A DNA stretch of 64,000 nt, from the NCBI GenBank assembly GCA_958496175.1, contig OY292275.1, positions 41,493,701-41,557,700 of the forward strand. The letters are read 5' to 3'. The first letter of the stretch is position 1. Each line of letters opens with the position of its first letter. The position numbers and the translations under genes were made by a program. The notes below the pieces were generated by a model that saw only the letters and a list, made by a program, of their open reading frames with translations, was not told the origin of the DNA and searched no databases. This DNA is from Sisyra terminalis (taxonomy: Eukaryota > Arthropoda > Insecta > Neuroptera > Sisyridae). Shown here one piece after another: positions 33,661 to 45,433 of this stretch.

Positions 33661-35850
33661 TCATTATTTGCTAATTTTTGATTCATATACTAAGAAACAC
33701 AGTAAATGGTAGCACAAGTTTTGTTATAAACAATTAGACCATTTTCACATTAATGAGAATCAAACATAGCCATAAAATTCCTCCATATTTGTTAGGTCCT
33801 TAGTGAATTATAGTGGAAGTAAAGCAGAGAAGTAGGTCTTATGCAAATGATTATCCCTTCTGAGTAAAATTTCCGTCATGAGTTACTGGGAAATGAAAGA
33901 AACTAATAGCTGTACGACAGCTGCAGTGGAAATCTTTTAAAAAATTTTCTCAACATAATTTTGTCATGATGACACTTTAAAATGTCACTAAGAATTATAC
34001 TCAAATTCAAGCTCTAGTATATCCTTAAGCAGAATACATTGGTGTCACTAAAATTATGCTGTTATAGTTTCCAAATTTTCTGGTGAACCAACAGGTGAAA
34101 TTCTTTTTCAGGACATCCGGGTGTTTGAAAATCAGAAATACGTTGATAATTTTTCTTTTGATTTGTTACAAATCCGGTTCGATCAAGAAGCAAGAAAAGG
34201 TTATTCTTATAAAATTATTCATATAATTCCTTATTCCCGATGTGGAAGTTATTCCTATAGGATTCTTTGATTAAAAAGGTTCGAAACTTACCAGATCTAG
34301 CATGATGGACATTGAAAATAGTTACGATTTAAAAGTCTCATGATAATTCTTTTCCTTTTTTACTTCCACTTTACAATGAATCCATCAAATTTGACTGATT
34401 TGACTGATTTTTATGGTCTTTATGCTTCACCCTAAACTAACTTCTTTATTTCTTATTATTTTTAAGGCATTTGCGCCCATGTGCTTTATTTATTGCTTCT
34501 ATATTTATTTATTTTTATCCTTAGCACGTATATCCCATTTTATTTACAAGACATTTTTTTAACTTCTAATCTCATTGAAAGCTCAAGCTTTCATGATACT
34601 ACCCATTAATTAATCCTCATTCCACATAATTTAATGTAAAATATTCATAAAATGAATTTACATCAGATAGGTATTTTGATAGCCAAGTTTTGCAACCTTC
34701 GGTAAACAACAATCTCTGGATTTATTTTGGACTCTCAAAGAATGGTTAACCCGATTAACCACTAAAAAATGTTTTGAAGTCAATTATACTGAAAATTACA
34801 AAAAAAAAATCATTAAGAACTATTGTTTATTTTCTATTAAAAATCAAGCTTGTTGAAATATTCTTTGGATATTTGTATAATACAAATATCCAGTACAAAT
34901 ATTGGAATACTAGTGTGTATTGTAAATAAAATACAAATAATATTTTTATATGCAATAATTTACGATTTAATTTGATAAATTGATTGACTTTAAAGAGGAA
35001 ATTCAATGAAAACACTTGGTTAACTTTTTCTTTTGGTTTTCAACTTGAAATATCATCAAGTGCAATAGAAAATCTTGCAGCAAATCCTTGACTTGATTCA
35101 TCTAATTTCAATAAGCCAATCAGATAAAGCACATCTCGTATCTTAATCCTAGCCTCAAACCAATAAATTAACGATGAGCTTTCGTCCTCGAAAAGCTCAC
35201 TTTTTTCCACTACCACTTCATCCACTTAAACTGCATTTACGGATCGAACGTAGCCACGCGATCATCATTTATCAATTATACCACTTCAATTAGCTTAAAC
35301 AAGAGACAATCGTTTGTCTTAATTAAAAACAAAAAAAAAAGAAGGAGATATAAAACAGTGGCAACTCTTTCGTTTGTGCGCAACATGAAAAATACAAACG
35401 AGCAAATAAAACAGGGCTGAATATCAAAAACATCTGACGTACAAACGTGCTGTTTGTGGTGGCAAATTTAGGTCGAGGGGTTGTATAGTAAATTCTTCAC
35501 TTAGCCATATGCTACACGACGGACTTTTCTCGATTTTCTATTTTTTTACGGCTCTGAAGTTATTGTAGCTATGTATGTGTAAGGGATCTCATCCTCAAAG
35601 TTGGACGTCTTTATATAGTTACTTTTAGTAAGACAAACAAAAATATGAGACGTTTTTATTGAACCTACCACAAAGCTTTTATAGGATATACACTATTGCT
35701 TGAACATACAGAATGTTTTGGATAAGTACACGCAAAAAATACCGGCGTTTCTACATTTTTACAATCACAACATTTCTATTCAAAAATGATCTATTTTCCT
35801 CCCCCCAAATTTTGTTTATTGACGGTAGTTGTGATTTTTCGAGCATTGTT
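33661..35850. other. Gene-free AT-rich stretch
   Basis: No supported gene. Short minus-strand open frames at 34827-35225 show no domain. The 35220-35580 part has slightly higher GC and no recognised element. Confidence 0.45.
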
Positions 35851-35854
35851 TTCT

Positions 35855-36022
35855 AATTCTTTATTTTCTTTGTTATTTACCATTGTCTTATGACTGTCAA
35901 GAACTTTATCGGCTCTAAGGTTAGTAAAAATTTGTAAATCGATAATTTTCTCGATATGAAAATCGAACCCAGTATCTCTTAGTTTTGGAGGGATCACTTT
36001 AACCACTTGGTCACCAGTAGGC
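35855..36022 (-). repeat. tRNA-derived SINE, near full length
   Basis: Minus-strand copy. The head (complement of CACTTGGTCACCAGTAGGC) carries an A-box-like region, the B-box-like complement ATCGAACCCAGT lies at about 35964, and the tail is the complement of TTGTTATTTACCATTG. Same family as 39422, 40495 and 48852. It abuts the start of R1 copy B. Confidence 0.8.
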
Positions 36023-36061
36023 TTCATTTCCCTAAAAAATATCCTAATTTATCACGTACAC

Positions 36062-37945
36062 AATAGACCATATGCACATTTTTTTAAACAATAAATGACA
36101 TAATTAATATTGTGAAAAACTAATACTTAGTTATGGAATAGTTGTATTTTGATAGAAAAAAAAGTTTTAATTTTAATGAGCAAATGAGAATCCGAAAACG
36201 ATGGTTGCACTTATGGATCTTCTGTGCCGTCACAGTACGCATAAGTACGCATATTTAAGCCGAGGTATAAATAATAGGTATAATAGGTTATTGAGTAATT
36301 ACCATAGAAATAATAACAATTTACACAATTGAGAATTGAGACTTGTAACCGAGACTTAAAAAACACGGCTACCTGTTGTGTTCAACCAAAGAATTGCCCA
36401 TTAGTTTGACTTTCCGTTATTATTTTAGTTTATTTTTATTCCTTTTAAATGAAATTTTGGACTGGGTTGAATCCAATCCAGTCCAGAAAAATGTTATTAG
36501 CGCAAAAAAATCCTTCAAACATGACATTTACTTAATTAATTGTGGTAAAAGAATGAAAATGCAAGCAGTAATGTTGTGAGTTTTACAGCGTTTTGTTTAC
36601 AATGGTTTCATATAAAAAACCTAACGAAATTCAAACATCAGTTTCGATAGCACGAAAAATTTTTATTTTCTTTCCGAACTAATTTTTTACGTTAAAAATT
36701 TTCCACCAGACTTGGGTATAACAAGAAAACTTATTTTTACAGAGACATGTGATTTACTAACATGGTCATTCATTGCACAGTAAATTCTCCTTTTTTTACA
36801 AAAGGAGTTAATTTAAAAACTTCCAGTTCAATTAAAAAAATTGCATTTTAATTTTCATTTTATTTTAGTTTACTACTTGATAGAGTCCTATATTAGTCAT
36901 TATAGAACACACAAAAACTAGTACTTTTTTGGTTACCAGATGTCGTGGCCAAAGTGGTCAGTTTCTAATTTTTGACATTTGTCACAATTTTTCACCATAC
37001 TATCCATTTTTTTCTTAGGAATAGAGGTTGTGTAGATTGTAAAAGATTTTAATAATTCATTATTAATGATTTTAAACGATTTTAACAACTTTTCTCTTTT
37101 CGTTTATATACATTTGGAACAGGAAATCGTCTATGGAATTTTGAAACTTCGTATTGGGGCTGCATTTTAATGCCGGGGCAATAGAAGCTCGTTATAGGCA
37201 TTTTTAATTTTACAATTTTATTTATTTTTAAATGAATAGTTAGTAAAGCATTAGTTAAATAGTTATGCTCCCAAAACTTATTCTAAAACGCTGGTCGGGC
37301 GGCAGGCATCATTTATTCTTTTAAGGTATATTTACAATTGGACAAAGCGAATAATACATACAAATAATGCACAAAAGATACAAAAATTCTGGTAATTGGG
37401 TCGAATTTGGTGAACGTGTTTCTAGAGGACGTTATTATAGAGACGAAGACAAATCAAAGTATACCTAGAAGATATTGTTTCAACCGGGAAAATTATAACA
37501 ATATTATTATTTTCTCCTATTTCTCTGTTTAGTTACTTAATTTTAATTTTTTTCTTCTCATTGTTTTGTAAATTTAAATATATTTTTTAAAGTAGCCGTA
37601 CAGCGACGAACACACATTAAACAGCTAAATTCAGGCTTAAGATAAACATTAGAGCAAATTCCCCTAATAGGTTTGAAATAATTTAAGGAATTGATTTAAA
37701 AATTTTTTTTTGGAAGCTCGTTTTAAGACTTGATTAACTGTTAACTAATCAAGCTACAATAAATATCCTTCTTGTTTCATACTTTTATCTTTTGTCTATT
37801 GTAAGCAACCCGAAAATGCATAATTGAATGGTTCCCGCGGGCATAGGTTTGGGAACCACTGGTCTGTAGCATTTTGAAAACATTTAAAATGAATTTCTGA
37901 TCATGTGCATTTAGTTTATTATAAATCCCTTTTCTAGAAAACGCT
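36062..37945 (+). repeat. Dispersed repeat R1, copy B, interrupted twice
   Basis: R1 blocks occur at 36062-36335 (ATAGACCATATGCACATTTT; GAATCCGAAAACGATGG), 36970-37290 (TTAGGAATAGAGGTTGTGTA; GCCGGGGCAATAG) and 37861-37945 (TTTTGAAAACATTTAAAATG; GATCATGTGCATTTAG). The two gaps of about 0.63 and 0.57 kb are foreign to copies A and C. The second ends in GGTTTGGGAACCACTG, a hAT-like terminus. The 67-codon frame in the first gap is not supported. Confidence 0.7.
37617..37830 (+). repeat. 210-bp direct repeat, first copy
   Basis: Runs from AAACAGCTAAATTCAG to GCATAATTGAATG. It recurs with few substitutions at 39587-39796 in the same orientation. It forms part of the second insertion in R1 copy B. 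Confidence 0.85.
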
Positions 37946-38339
37946 CTAGCTAGTCTTGATGAAATCTTTTGCCTTTCGAAAGGTGGAAAAATAAATTTTC
38001 TTTCCCTTTACATAGTGTAGCTATATGCTATATGAAAAATATGAAAAAAACACCTATTGATACAATGTAGACAATCCAACAATGTAGAACCATAGAATTG
38101 CTGGTATTTTTTGTACTTATCCGGAAAATCTTGTGCTTTAAAAAATAAAGCAAATCTTTGATTTTTCAGATTGATAGAAGAATGTTAAAAAATTAAAGAT
38201 CAAGATCGTTCCATCGTCTATTGATCTATTGGTATACATAGGTATACGATCAAAAGTGAAAGTGTTTTCCTCGTTGTTTATGGCACATATGATGAGAACC
38301 AGTTGTGATATTTTTTGTCTCAATTGCGATCTCGATTCT

Positions 38340-38702
38340 TGTTCTTGATAAGTGAGAGAAGATAGCAAGATGAGGAAAAAAGGCGTTAAAATATGTAGTC
38401 GTCTCTCAACCTGCACAAGACTAGTTAAAATGCATCAGTGGCATGAAACTAGCAACAAGTTGTACTACCTGGTACATATTTTTCTTTTCTTTTTTTTTTT
38501 TGTTTTTGATCCAGTTTGCATCGTTCACGTTCAAATCCGGAATGAAATCTGTGTCAAATCACGCGCACGCATTCACAGAGAGATACAATTATTGGCGGCT
38601 GTATGCGAAGAAATGATGAAGAGGTGTGAAGATATTTGTGGTGAATTTGCGTCATCGTTAATGACCTCTCGGATGAATCCGTTTCGAAAATTGGAGAAGT
38701 GA
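38340..38702 (+). other. Weak candidate exon or open frame
   Basis: An open frame ends at TGA 38702. The segment after 38513 follows a pyrimidine tract and CAG (an acceptor-like site) and encodes REIQLLAAVCEEMMKRCEDI then GEFASSLMTSRM, a plausible amphipathic helix with codon use more balanced than the flanks. I recognise no family, and the phase does not connect simply to the exon at 28384. It may be chance in a GC-richer patch. Confidence 0.2.
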
Positions 38703-39421
38703 TAAGTGATGAAAATTTTAGTGTAAGATTATTTGTTAATCGATTGTTTTAACGTATTTCTTTAAACTGTTACAAAAAAACGCAAGAACAATGAAGAAAA
38801 AGCTCAAAAGCTTTGAACTTTCAAGATTTTTGTTTTAAAATACTGAATAAATGTTACATAATATCCAAGAGTGGATTTTCTTCTTTAAAAAGACAATAAG
38901 AAAATATTTCAACTCTATTTTCTTTAAACATTATAGTAATCGCTTATACAAACTATTAAGGGCGGAAGTCACATTTGATTAAGGAGAGATATTTTTGGGT
39001 TAATTTAATGTAAAAATCGATCAATAATTAATATTATATTATTAAAAGACTCAAAAGATATGAATAGGAAAATGAATTCATTGTAATTTTTTTAAATTAG
39101 TTTCCTTCTATTGCAGAATAAACGAATTCTTTCGCAAATTAAATTCACCTTATTGTAAATAAATTTCGCAAGTTTAACACACCTTTTCTAATTAAGGATG
39201 ATTTTAATTTGTGAAAATACAAAAAAGTAAATTTAATCTGAAAAGAATTCATCAAAATAAAATAACTTGCTTTTACTTAGTGTAAAAGAGATTCTTATAG
39301 CAATTTAAAGAGAATTTGTTGGTAATATTTTCTTAAGTATTTTTGCTTCTCAAAATTTAAAAAAAAAAACTGCCACGGAAATTTAAATCGCTAAAACATA
39401 GAAATACAAAAAAAAAATCAA

Positions 39422-39580
39422 ACCTACTGGTGACCGAGTGGCATAGGTGACCACTCGGGTTCAATCCTTGATTCGAGCAAACTTTTGATTTTTCTCGATT
39501 ATGAACCAATTTTTATTAACCCTAGAGTCGCTAAAAGCCTAAGTAGTATTAAAGCGACGATAAATAACTATAAAATAAAC
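39422..39580 (+). repeat. tRNA-derived SINE
   Basis: A-box-like TGACCGAGTGG (39430) and B-box-like GGTTCAATCC (39459) are at Pol III promoter spacing. Then comes the family body TTTTATTAACCCTAGAGTCG and a tail GACGATAAATAACTAT rich in A. The tRNA part resembles a class II (Leu/Ser-like) tRNA. It is immediately followed by the second copy of the 210-bp repeat. Confidence 0.85.
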
Positions 39581-39586
39581 AACAAA

Positions 39587-39796
39587 ACAGCTAAATTCAG
39601 ACTTAAGATAAATATTAGAGCAAATTCCCCTAATAGGTTTGAAATAATTTAAGGAATTGATTTAAAATATGTTTTTGGAAGCCCGTTTTAAGATTAGATT
39701 AACCGTTAACTAATAAAGCTACAATAAATATCATTCTTGTTTCATACTTTTATCTTTTGTCTATTGTAAGCAACCGGGAAATGCATAATTGAATGA
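39587..39796 (+). repeat. 210-bp direct repeat, second copy
   Basis: Near-identical to 37617-37830, including GAGCAAATTCCCCTAATAGG and TCTTTTGTCTATTGTAAGCA. The copy starts a few bases after the SINE tail. Confidence 0.85.
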
Positions 39797-40494
39797 ATTG
39801 TTAGTCGATTTTTATAAAAAAACATCCACATAAATTCCGCCCCTGCTTTAATTAAAGATCTATTAACTTTGTTCGCATAATTATAGTGTCGTCTCTGCTG
39901 TAAATTCTTACAACTTTTGTATCAAACTTCTGTTTATGTACTTACTTAGTATTCTTATTGTTGAAATAATCTAAAGACTAATACAAACTAACACAAAACA
40001 GAAGGTATTATACTTATCTTGAAAGATGGTCTCTTGTTAAATGTTGCAGTATTATAGTAAACAAAACTGTTGAAAATCTTCTTTGCACTTTTTTAAGAGA
40101 AGCTATTTCTTTATTGTTCTTTTTTATTTTATTTTAAAATTTTTAAAAGTGAAATTAATTTTAACACATATTTTTTAATTAGAATAAAACATTGATGAAA
40201 ATGGTTTGTGTTTTCTGTAACTTGGTTTTTTGAAAGTGATGTAAGTCTTTTTTAAGATTTATGTTTGTTCATTACGTTAATTGAAATTTTTAATTGCGTT
40301 TTTGGAATCTTTTATAGCTCATTGTAAATGAAAATCGCTGTAGTCTGTTTTTATATTTATTAAAAATTATGAATATCTATTTTCAGAAAAAAATAATTTA
40401 TTGGTATATAATCAGCTACACGCTTCTTATTTGTTATGAGTTTCAAAAAAATATAAAGAATTTTCAATATTTTATCAATATAAATATATGCAAA
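39797..40494. other. Gene-free AT-rich stretch
   Basis: Nothing recognised. Confidence 0.45.
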
Positions 40495-40658
40495 GCCTAG
40501 TGGCCGAATGGTCTAGATTACCGCTCCAAAACTGGTAGGTGTCGGATTCGATTCTCGATTCAATCAAATTTTCGAGAATTACGAACTTTTATTAACCCTA
40601 GAGTCACTAAAGACCTTAGTAGTTAAAAAGTGACGATAAATAACAATTTTAAAAAAAT
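40495..40658 (+). repeat. tRNA-derived SINE, best-preserved copy
   Basis: Head GCCTAGTGGCCGAATGG (A box), CCGCTCCAAAACTGG, B-box-like GGATTCGATTC, body TTATTAACCCTAGAGTCACT, AGTAGTTAAAAAGTGACGAT, then AATAACA and an A-run. Flanks AAATATATGCAA and AAATACATGCAA agree at 11 of 12 positions, a plausible target duplication from LINE-type retrotransposition. Confidence 0.88.
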
Positions 40659-43335
40659 ACATGCAATTAATGAAATTCTAAGTCAAATATATTTCTTAAA
40701 TAGGCAAAAAAATACTTGCATCACTTCCAAAGAGAATCCATTGAATTTTCCTTTTTTTTATTACTTGTTTATGCTCTTCATATTTAAAAAAAAAAGGTTT
40801 TTTTCCTAACTTCAAACCATTGACGTCAAAGGTTGTGATATTTCCATAGATTTAAGAATATTTTATTCAAACGATGATGGTAAAAGTTTTATGATTTTTT
40901 AACTTACTTCTAAAATGAAAAAGTCATCCATTTTTCTTAATACATTTGTAGTATGGATTCATGTTCAATTTTCGATCTATTTTAACGTAAAAAAGAGTAT
41001 TTTATTAAAATTCACTTGCTAAAGAAAACTTACTTATAAATATTTTTGTATTCTAGCAAATTGTTACTTTTATCAGTTTTATGGAATACCAAGTAGAAAT
41101 ACAACAAAATGGAGTTTTTGCGACAAAGAAGAAACTTTTGGTTAAATACTCCTTTTTGGTTTGACACATTTCTAAAGAGTAACTGATAATATAGGTATTA
41201 GTTTTTTTTCAATTTGCACTTAATATTTTAAGAAACCATTGAAATAAATCTAAAGCTGAAAATTTTTCACCTGAATAATATGTTTTTAAACTAAATATCC
41301 TTTTTTTGACAAATCAATGGTTTCTTTTTTACAATTTCTTTTATGAATTAATATTTTCCTCTGATTGCTTCTGACATTAAGTTGGTTGGTAAATAAAATT
41401 TCAAAAATCAATAACAAGGTATTCTAATTGATTTTAGAATTCTTGTCTAAAATTTTACTCATAAAACTTGAAGAATTGAAATATTAATATATTTTATTTT
41501 TCAGACCTTATTTTGTGAATTTGTCTAAATCTATTTAATTTGTATAAAAATAAGAAGCACGAAAAATATTCTTTTAAAAAAAACTTTAAAATTTATATTT
41601 CCAAAAAAACAAACGATTTATTATCAAATATTGTAAACTGGAAAATCTTGGAAAAGTTTAATAAATTTTTCATTTTTTTTTGTAAAATTTATAGATGACT
41701 TAAAAAATATAGTTTGTTTTACACAGATACAAAAAAAGGATTAAGAAAAAATCAGGGGAACAACCATCATCGTACCACCATATTTTGGTTATAAATATAT
41801 AGATGAGTAAAAATTAATTTATATATAACAAAATATTTTTATAATAGTTATTGCACTGCAAAATTAAAAACTGTTCAAATGTTTTATGAAGTACAATTTT
41901 TATTTCTTCTCTAGCAGAATTCAAAGTTTATTTAAAACTTAAACTTTTAAATATTTTTTATAAAAAAATAAATAGATATTTTAAAAATTTCAACAATAAA
42001 TGCTTAATTTTTATAAACTCTTTGTTTTATCAAAATAAACGAACGTTTATGGCTTTTTTCAATTCTTTTATACCTTAAAAAATTCAAGATTTTTTTATTT
42101 ATAATTTATAGGTTCTTTTATCTGATTAGTTATACACTTTCTTATTTTATTTATTAAATAGAAATGTTATTTTTTTTCAGCAGAGCTTACATTTCAATAT
42201 TCTATTTCTTCCTTTTTTCCTATTGGATTATTGAAGTTATTTTTTTATTGGTTATTATTTTCGTTAAATGATATCCATTATCTTCTTCTGTTCCCCCAAA
42301 TAATATAACCCACCAAATTATGTTTTCTTCTAGACCAAGACTGCAATTATTTATTAGTAAATTTAGGTATCCTAGACTAAATTTGAAAGTCATATGAAAA
42401 ATTGGAAATCTTGGTAAGAAATTTTAATAAGATCACTTATAGAAAAACTACCGAAAAGCAAGCTTTACTTAACAAAAAAATTACTCTTTTCCTGAACATT
42501 GCAATAGAGCTATCGTTAAATCGAAAAAATGTGACAAAATTTTAAGTTTTATTACAAAAATTTTACAATTTTAATTCTTATTCAGTTTGAATTTTAACTT
42601 TGAATTACATTTAAATAAATCTACTTATCAAAAACTTTTATAGAACGTTTTTTGTAGAACGTTTAAATTCCTAGACAAAAATCATAGTTTTTGTATCATA
42701 TAGGATACCATTCTTATAGAAGTTCGTTAGTCTTAAAAATTTCTTATTATTTTCGGGAAGATTTTCTCAATATTACTCTTTTATATATTTGGAAACTATA
42801 AATTTCAATTGTAAACAATTTTATCATTTTCTATATATATTATCTTTTCAAATCAAAATTTTCATTGTTTAACTTTTTTTAATATTATTTTGAAAATAAT
42901 ATCTACTGCACTATAAATTTCACATTTTAATTTATCTTTTCATCATAAATAACGTTATTTAAACTAATTATTAACAGAATTCTAGGAATATAAACGAATC
43001 CTCTAAATTAAATACAAAAACAATGTATCACCGCTTCAAAGTGGAGCAAAAAACAAGGTAAATGATTACTGTCGAATCATTACAATTTTGACGATGATAC
43101 ATGCGTTTTGTCGTCCCAATAACCCCTGGTATGGTAATACAATCCAATAATTGGTAAGTTATGATACAAAAACGTTACAAAAATATAAAAAAAAAAACTA
43201 GTTGACAAATTGACTTTTTTCCTACCTTCATTGATAATATTTCACTTGTGTAAAGTACCTGGAATGATATGTAATTTTTCTTTATAGTTAGCTGAAAATT
43301 GATCGATTGATTTGGTTTAAGTGACAAGAAAATTG
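40659..43335. other. Extremely AT-rich, featureless stretch
   Basis: No gene, repeat family or RNA recognised. Long A/T homopolymers and almost no CpG. It is the emptiest stretch of the window. Confidence 0.55.
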
Positions 43336-43765
43336 CACTCATTTTTCAGTGAACAAGTATGCAGCCAATACTAAGTGGCTTAACATGTCGTTTTTCCGAA
43401 GCATGAAAATGAAGGTGTCGGTGGGATGTTGAAAGAGTGAAAATGATGGAGTCAATAAGGAAGTAGACACGAAGAGGTAAATTGATGTTTCATTTTTCTA
43501 AACTGTAAAACGAACGGGAGCCGGGGAACGGGAACAGGAGGACGAAAATAGAAAAAGCGTGTTTGCAGAGTCAAAAAGTTAAACGTAGGAAAAACGATGT
43601 GCGAATGTCAGTGGAATAAGAAAATAATAGATCGTTAGAGACGAAGGTGTTTGAGTGAAAGAGAAACTTTTGAGGAAAAAGTTCAACTGATCTTTTCGAA
43701 GTTTATTTCCGTTTTCCGTTTTTTTTTTTTGTTCGTTTTGCAAAGTGTTTCAAAGCTCATTTAAT
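43336..43765. other. Purine- and CpG-richer unique patch
   Basis: G/A-rich on the plus strand (AACGGGAGCCGGGGAACGGG at about 43512) with several CpGs, against very AT-rich flanks. No open frame. Candidate regulatory DNA by composition only. Confidence 0.25.
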
Positions 43766-44842
43766 TGCTTTGATCCTCGAAAATTTGGCCAATCCTTGCT
43801 CAAAAGCAGTGCATGCTCAAGAGGTTTTAGTCTCTTACCAAATTACAGCCATCTCTAATTCCAGCTGCAATTCGTCGTTAATTATTACAAAGTTCATACA
43901 GCTCAGAGTCAAAATCTCGTTACGAGAACGGTTTGTTTCGTTGCACGAAAATTTAGAGAAATTTGAAGATAACCATATTTTTCCTCAAGATATCCAACTA
44001 TTTATTTGAGCTTTTAAAGAGCTTTAACGTATTGCTTGAGCTTAAATGCTGCTTTTATGCTCAAACACACAAAAATATAATCCCATATTCCCAAAGCAAC
44101 TTTTAAATAAAAACTTAATAAAATACCAACCACTTAATGCTTATAAGCCCGATCTAAGTATTGCAAAGAGTGCCTTAAACCTCAAAAATTTAGATCTTAA
44201 ATACCTTTCAACATTTTGAGAAATTTAAATTAATTTAATAAAATATGCAATTGTAAGGATGATAAAATTAAAAAAAGATTTTTTTCGTTAGTTATGCCAA
44301 AAACTTTGATAGGTGTTGAACTGTGAAAAGCATTATAAGTTATACTAGAGGACCCGGTAAACTTCGTACCACTTAAATTGATTTGTGAAAATTAATTCAT
44401 AGGTGTTAGTAATACTGCCACATTTTGAATTATTAATATGGACATAATAAAATACACATGTACTTATGCTTGATTATAACAAATTAAGTGCGTTTTAAAG
44501 CATACATTAAATTTCACATATATAGATTCATACCTATAAAATCATTGAATATAATAAAACCCATGTGTATGCAAAAAAATTTTAAATCTCAATTATTCAT
44601 AAGTTTTTAGACATACATAGAATGTCTAACCACATTTTAATTATTAACTTTTTGAGCCCCTTGAAATTGTATTGCTCTTATGGCCATTTCGTTCCTAGAG
44701 TCGTTATCAGGAAGAGACTGGATACTTACTGGAAATATTCCGGTTTTTTTCACTATTATTTTAATCAGAACATTAGTTTGTTTTTTTATCATTTGACACT
44801 TCAGCAAATGGTTAAGGTGGCTCACCTTTCTGCATTAGTACA

Positions 44843-45433
44843 ATGCACCTGTTTGAATTTGCTACAATGATATCCCGACCTTATTGTGGTAATTGTTTTT
44901 ATTCTTTTTGTGCTGTAGTTTGGCATGAACTACAGAGCCAATTACTAAAGTGCCGACCATCCGTGTGCAAAGACCGAATGTGCCGCCTCTCTAGAAATTT
45001 TCTGCGGCTGTTCGGAACTTATTTTAATTTTTTAATGAACTCAATATTAATTGATGATCATTTAGCTGAGATTGACTGTTGGTGGGAACGCCCTCTTTAC
45101 GTTTTCTTCAAGATTTTTCCACTGATTTTCGATCATACAGCTTTGATTGGCTGTTGTTTGGAACACCCACTCTGCGTTTTCTTTATAGTTCACCCACTGA
45201 TTTTCAATCATCCAGCATACGATTACTTTAGTCACGACAGTTCAAAATTTGTAGTGAAAGACTTAGGTAATTTAAAAATTTGTTGGTTTTTTTTCGAACA
45301 ATTAATCAATAACGGAACGAATTTCTTAAAAATTATGAAAAATCTATGGCAAATGACATTTTTTTATGTTATTTTTTCGAGTTGCATCATTCGTCTAGGT
45401 CCTTTCAGGGTATGGTATTCAGGTATCCATTAG
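44843..45433 (+). other. Uncharacterised 196-codon open frame
   Basis: The longest open frame in the window. It lacks an ATG at its 5' limit; ATGs follow at 44843+ in the text CACCTGTTTG, and the frame reads Cys/Phe-rich sequence with no known domain. Residues about 76-125 contain an in-frame tandem duplication (IDCWWERPLYVFF / IGCCLEHPLCVFF, each followed by PLIF-H). No splice signals stand out. It could be a fossil of a mobile element or chance in less AT-rich DNA; not assigned a function. Confidence 0.2.
45071..45218 (+). repeat. 75-bp tandem duplication
   Basis: ATTGACTGTTGGTGGGAACG at 45071 and ATTGGCTGTTGTTTGGAACA at 45146 begin two units, each ending CCACTGATTTTC-ATCAT-CAGC. The period of 75 bp keeps the open frame. 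Confidence 0.85.

Noticed and set aside
44352..44385. AGAGGACCCGGTAAACTTCG as a transposon terminus
   Set aside because: It resembles element starts in insect genomes, but no partner end or target duplication was found.
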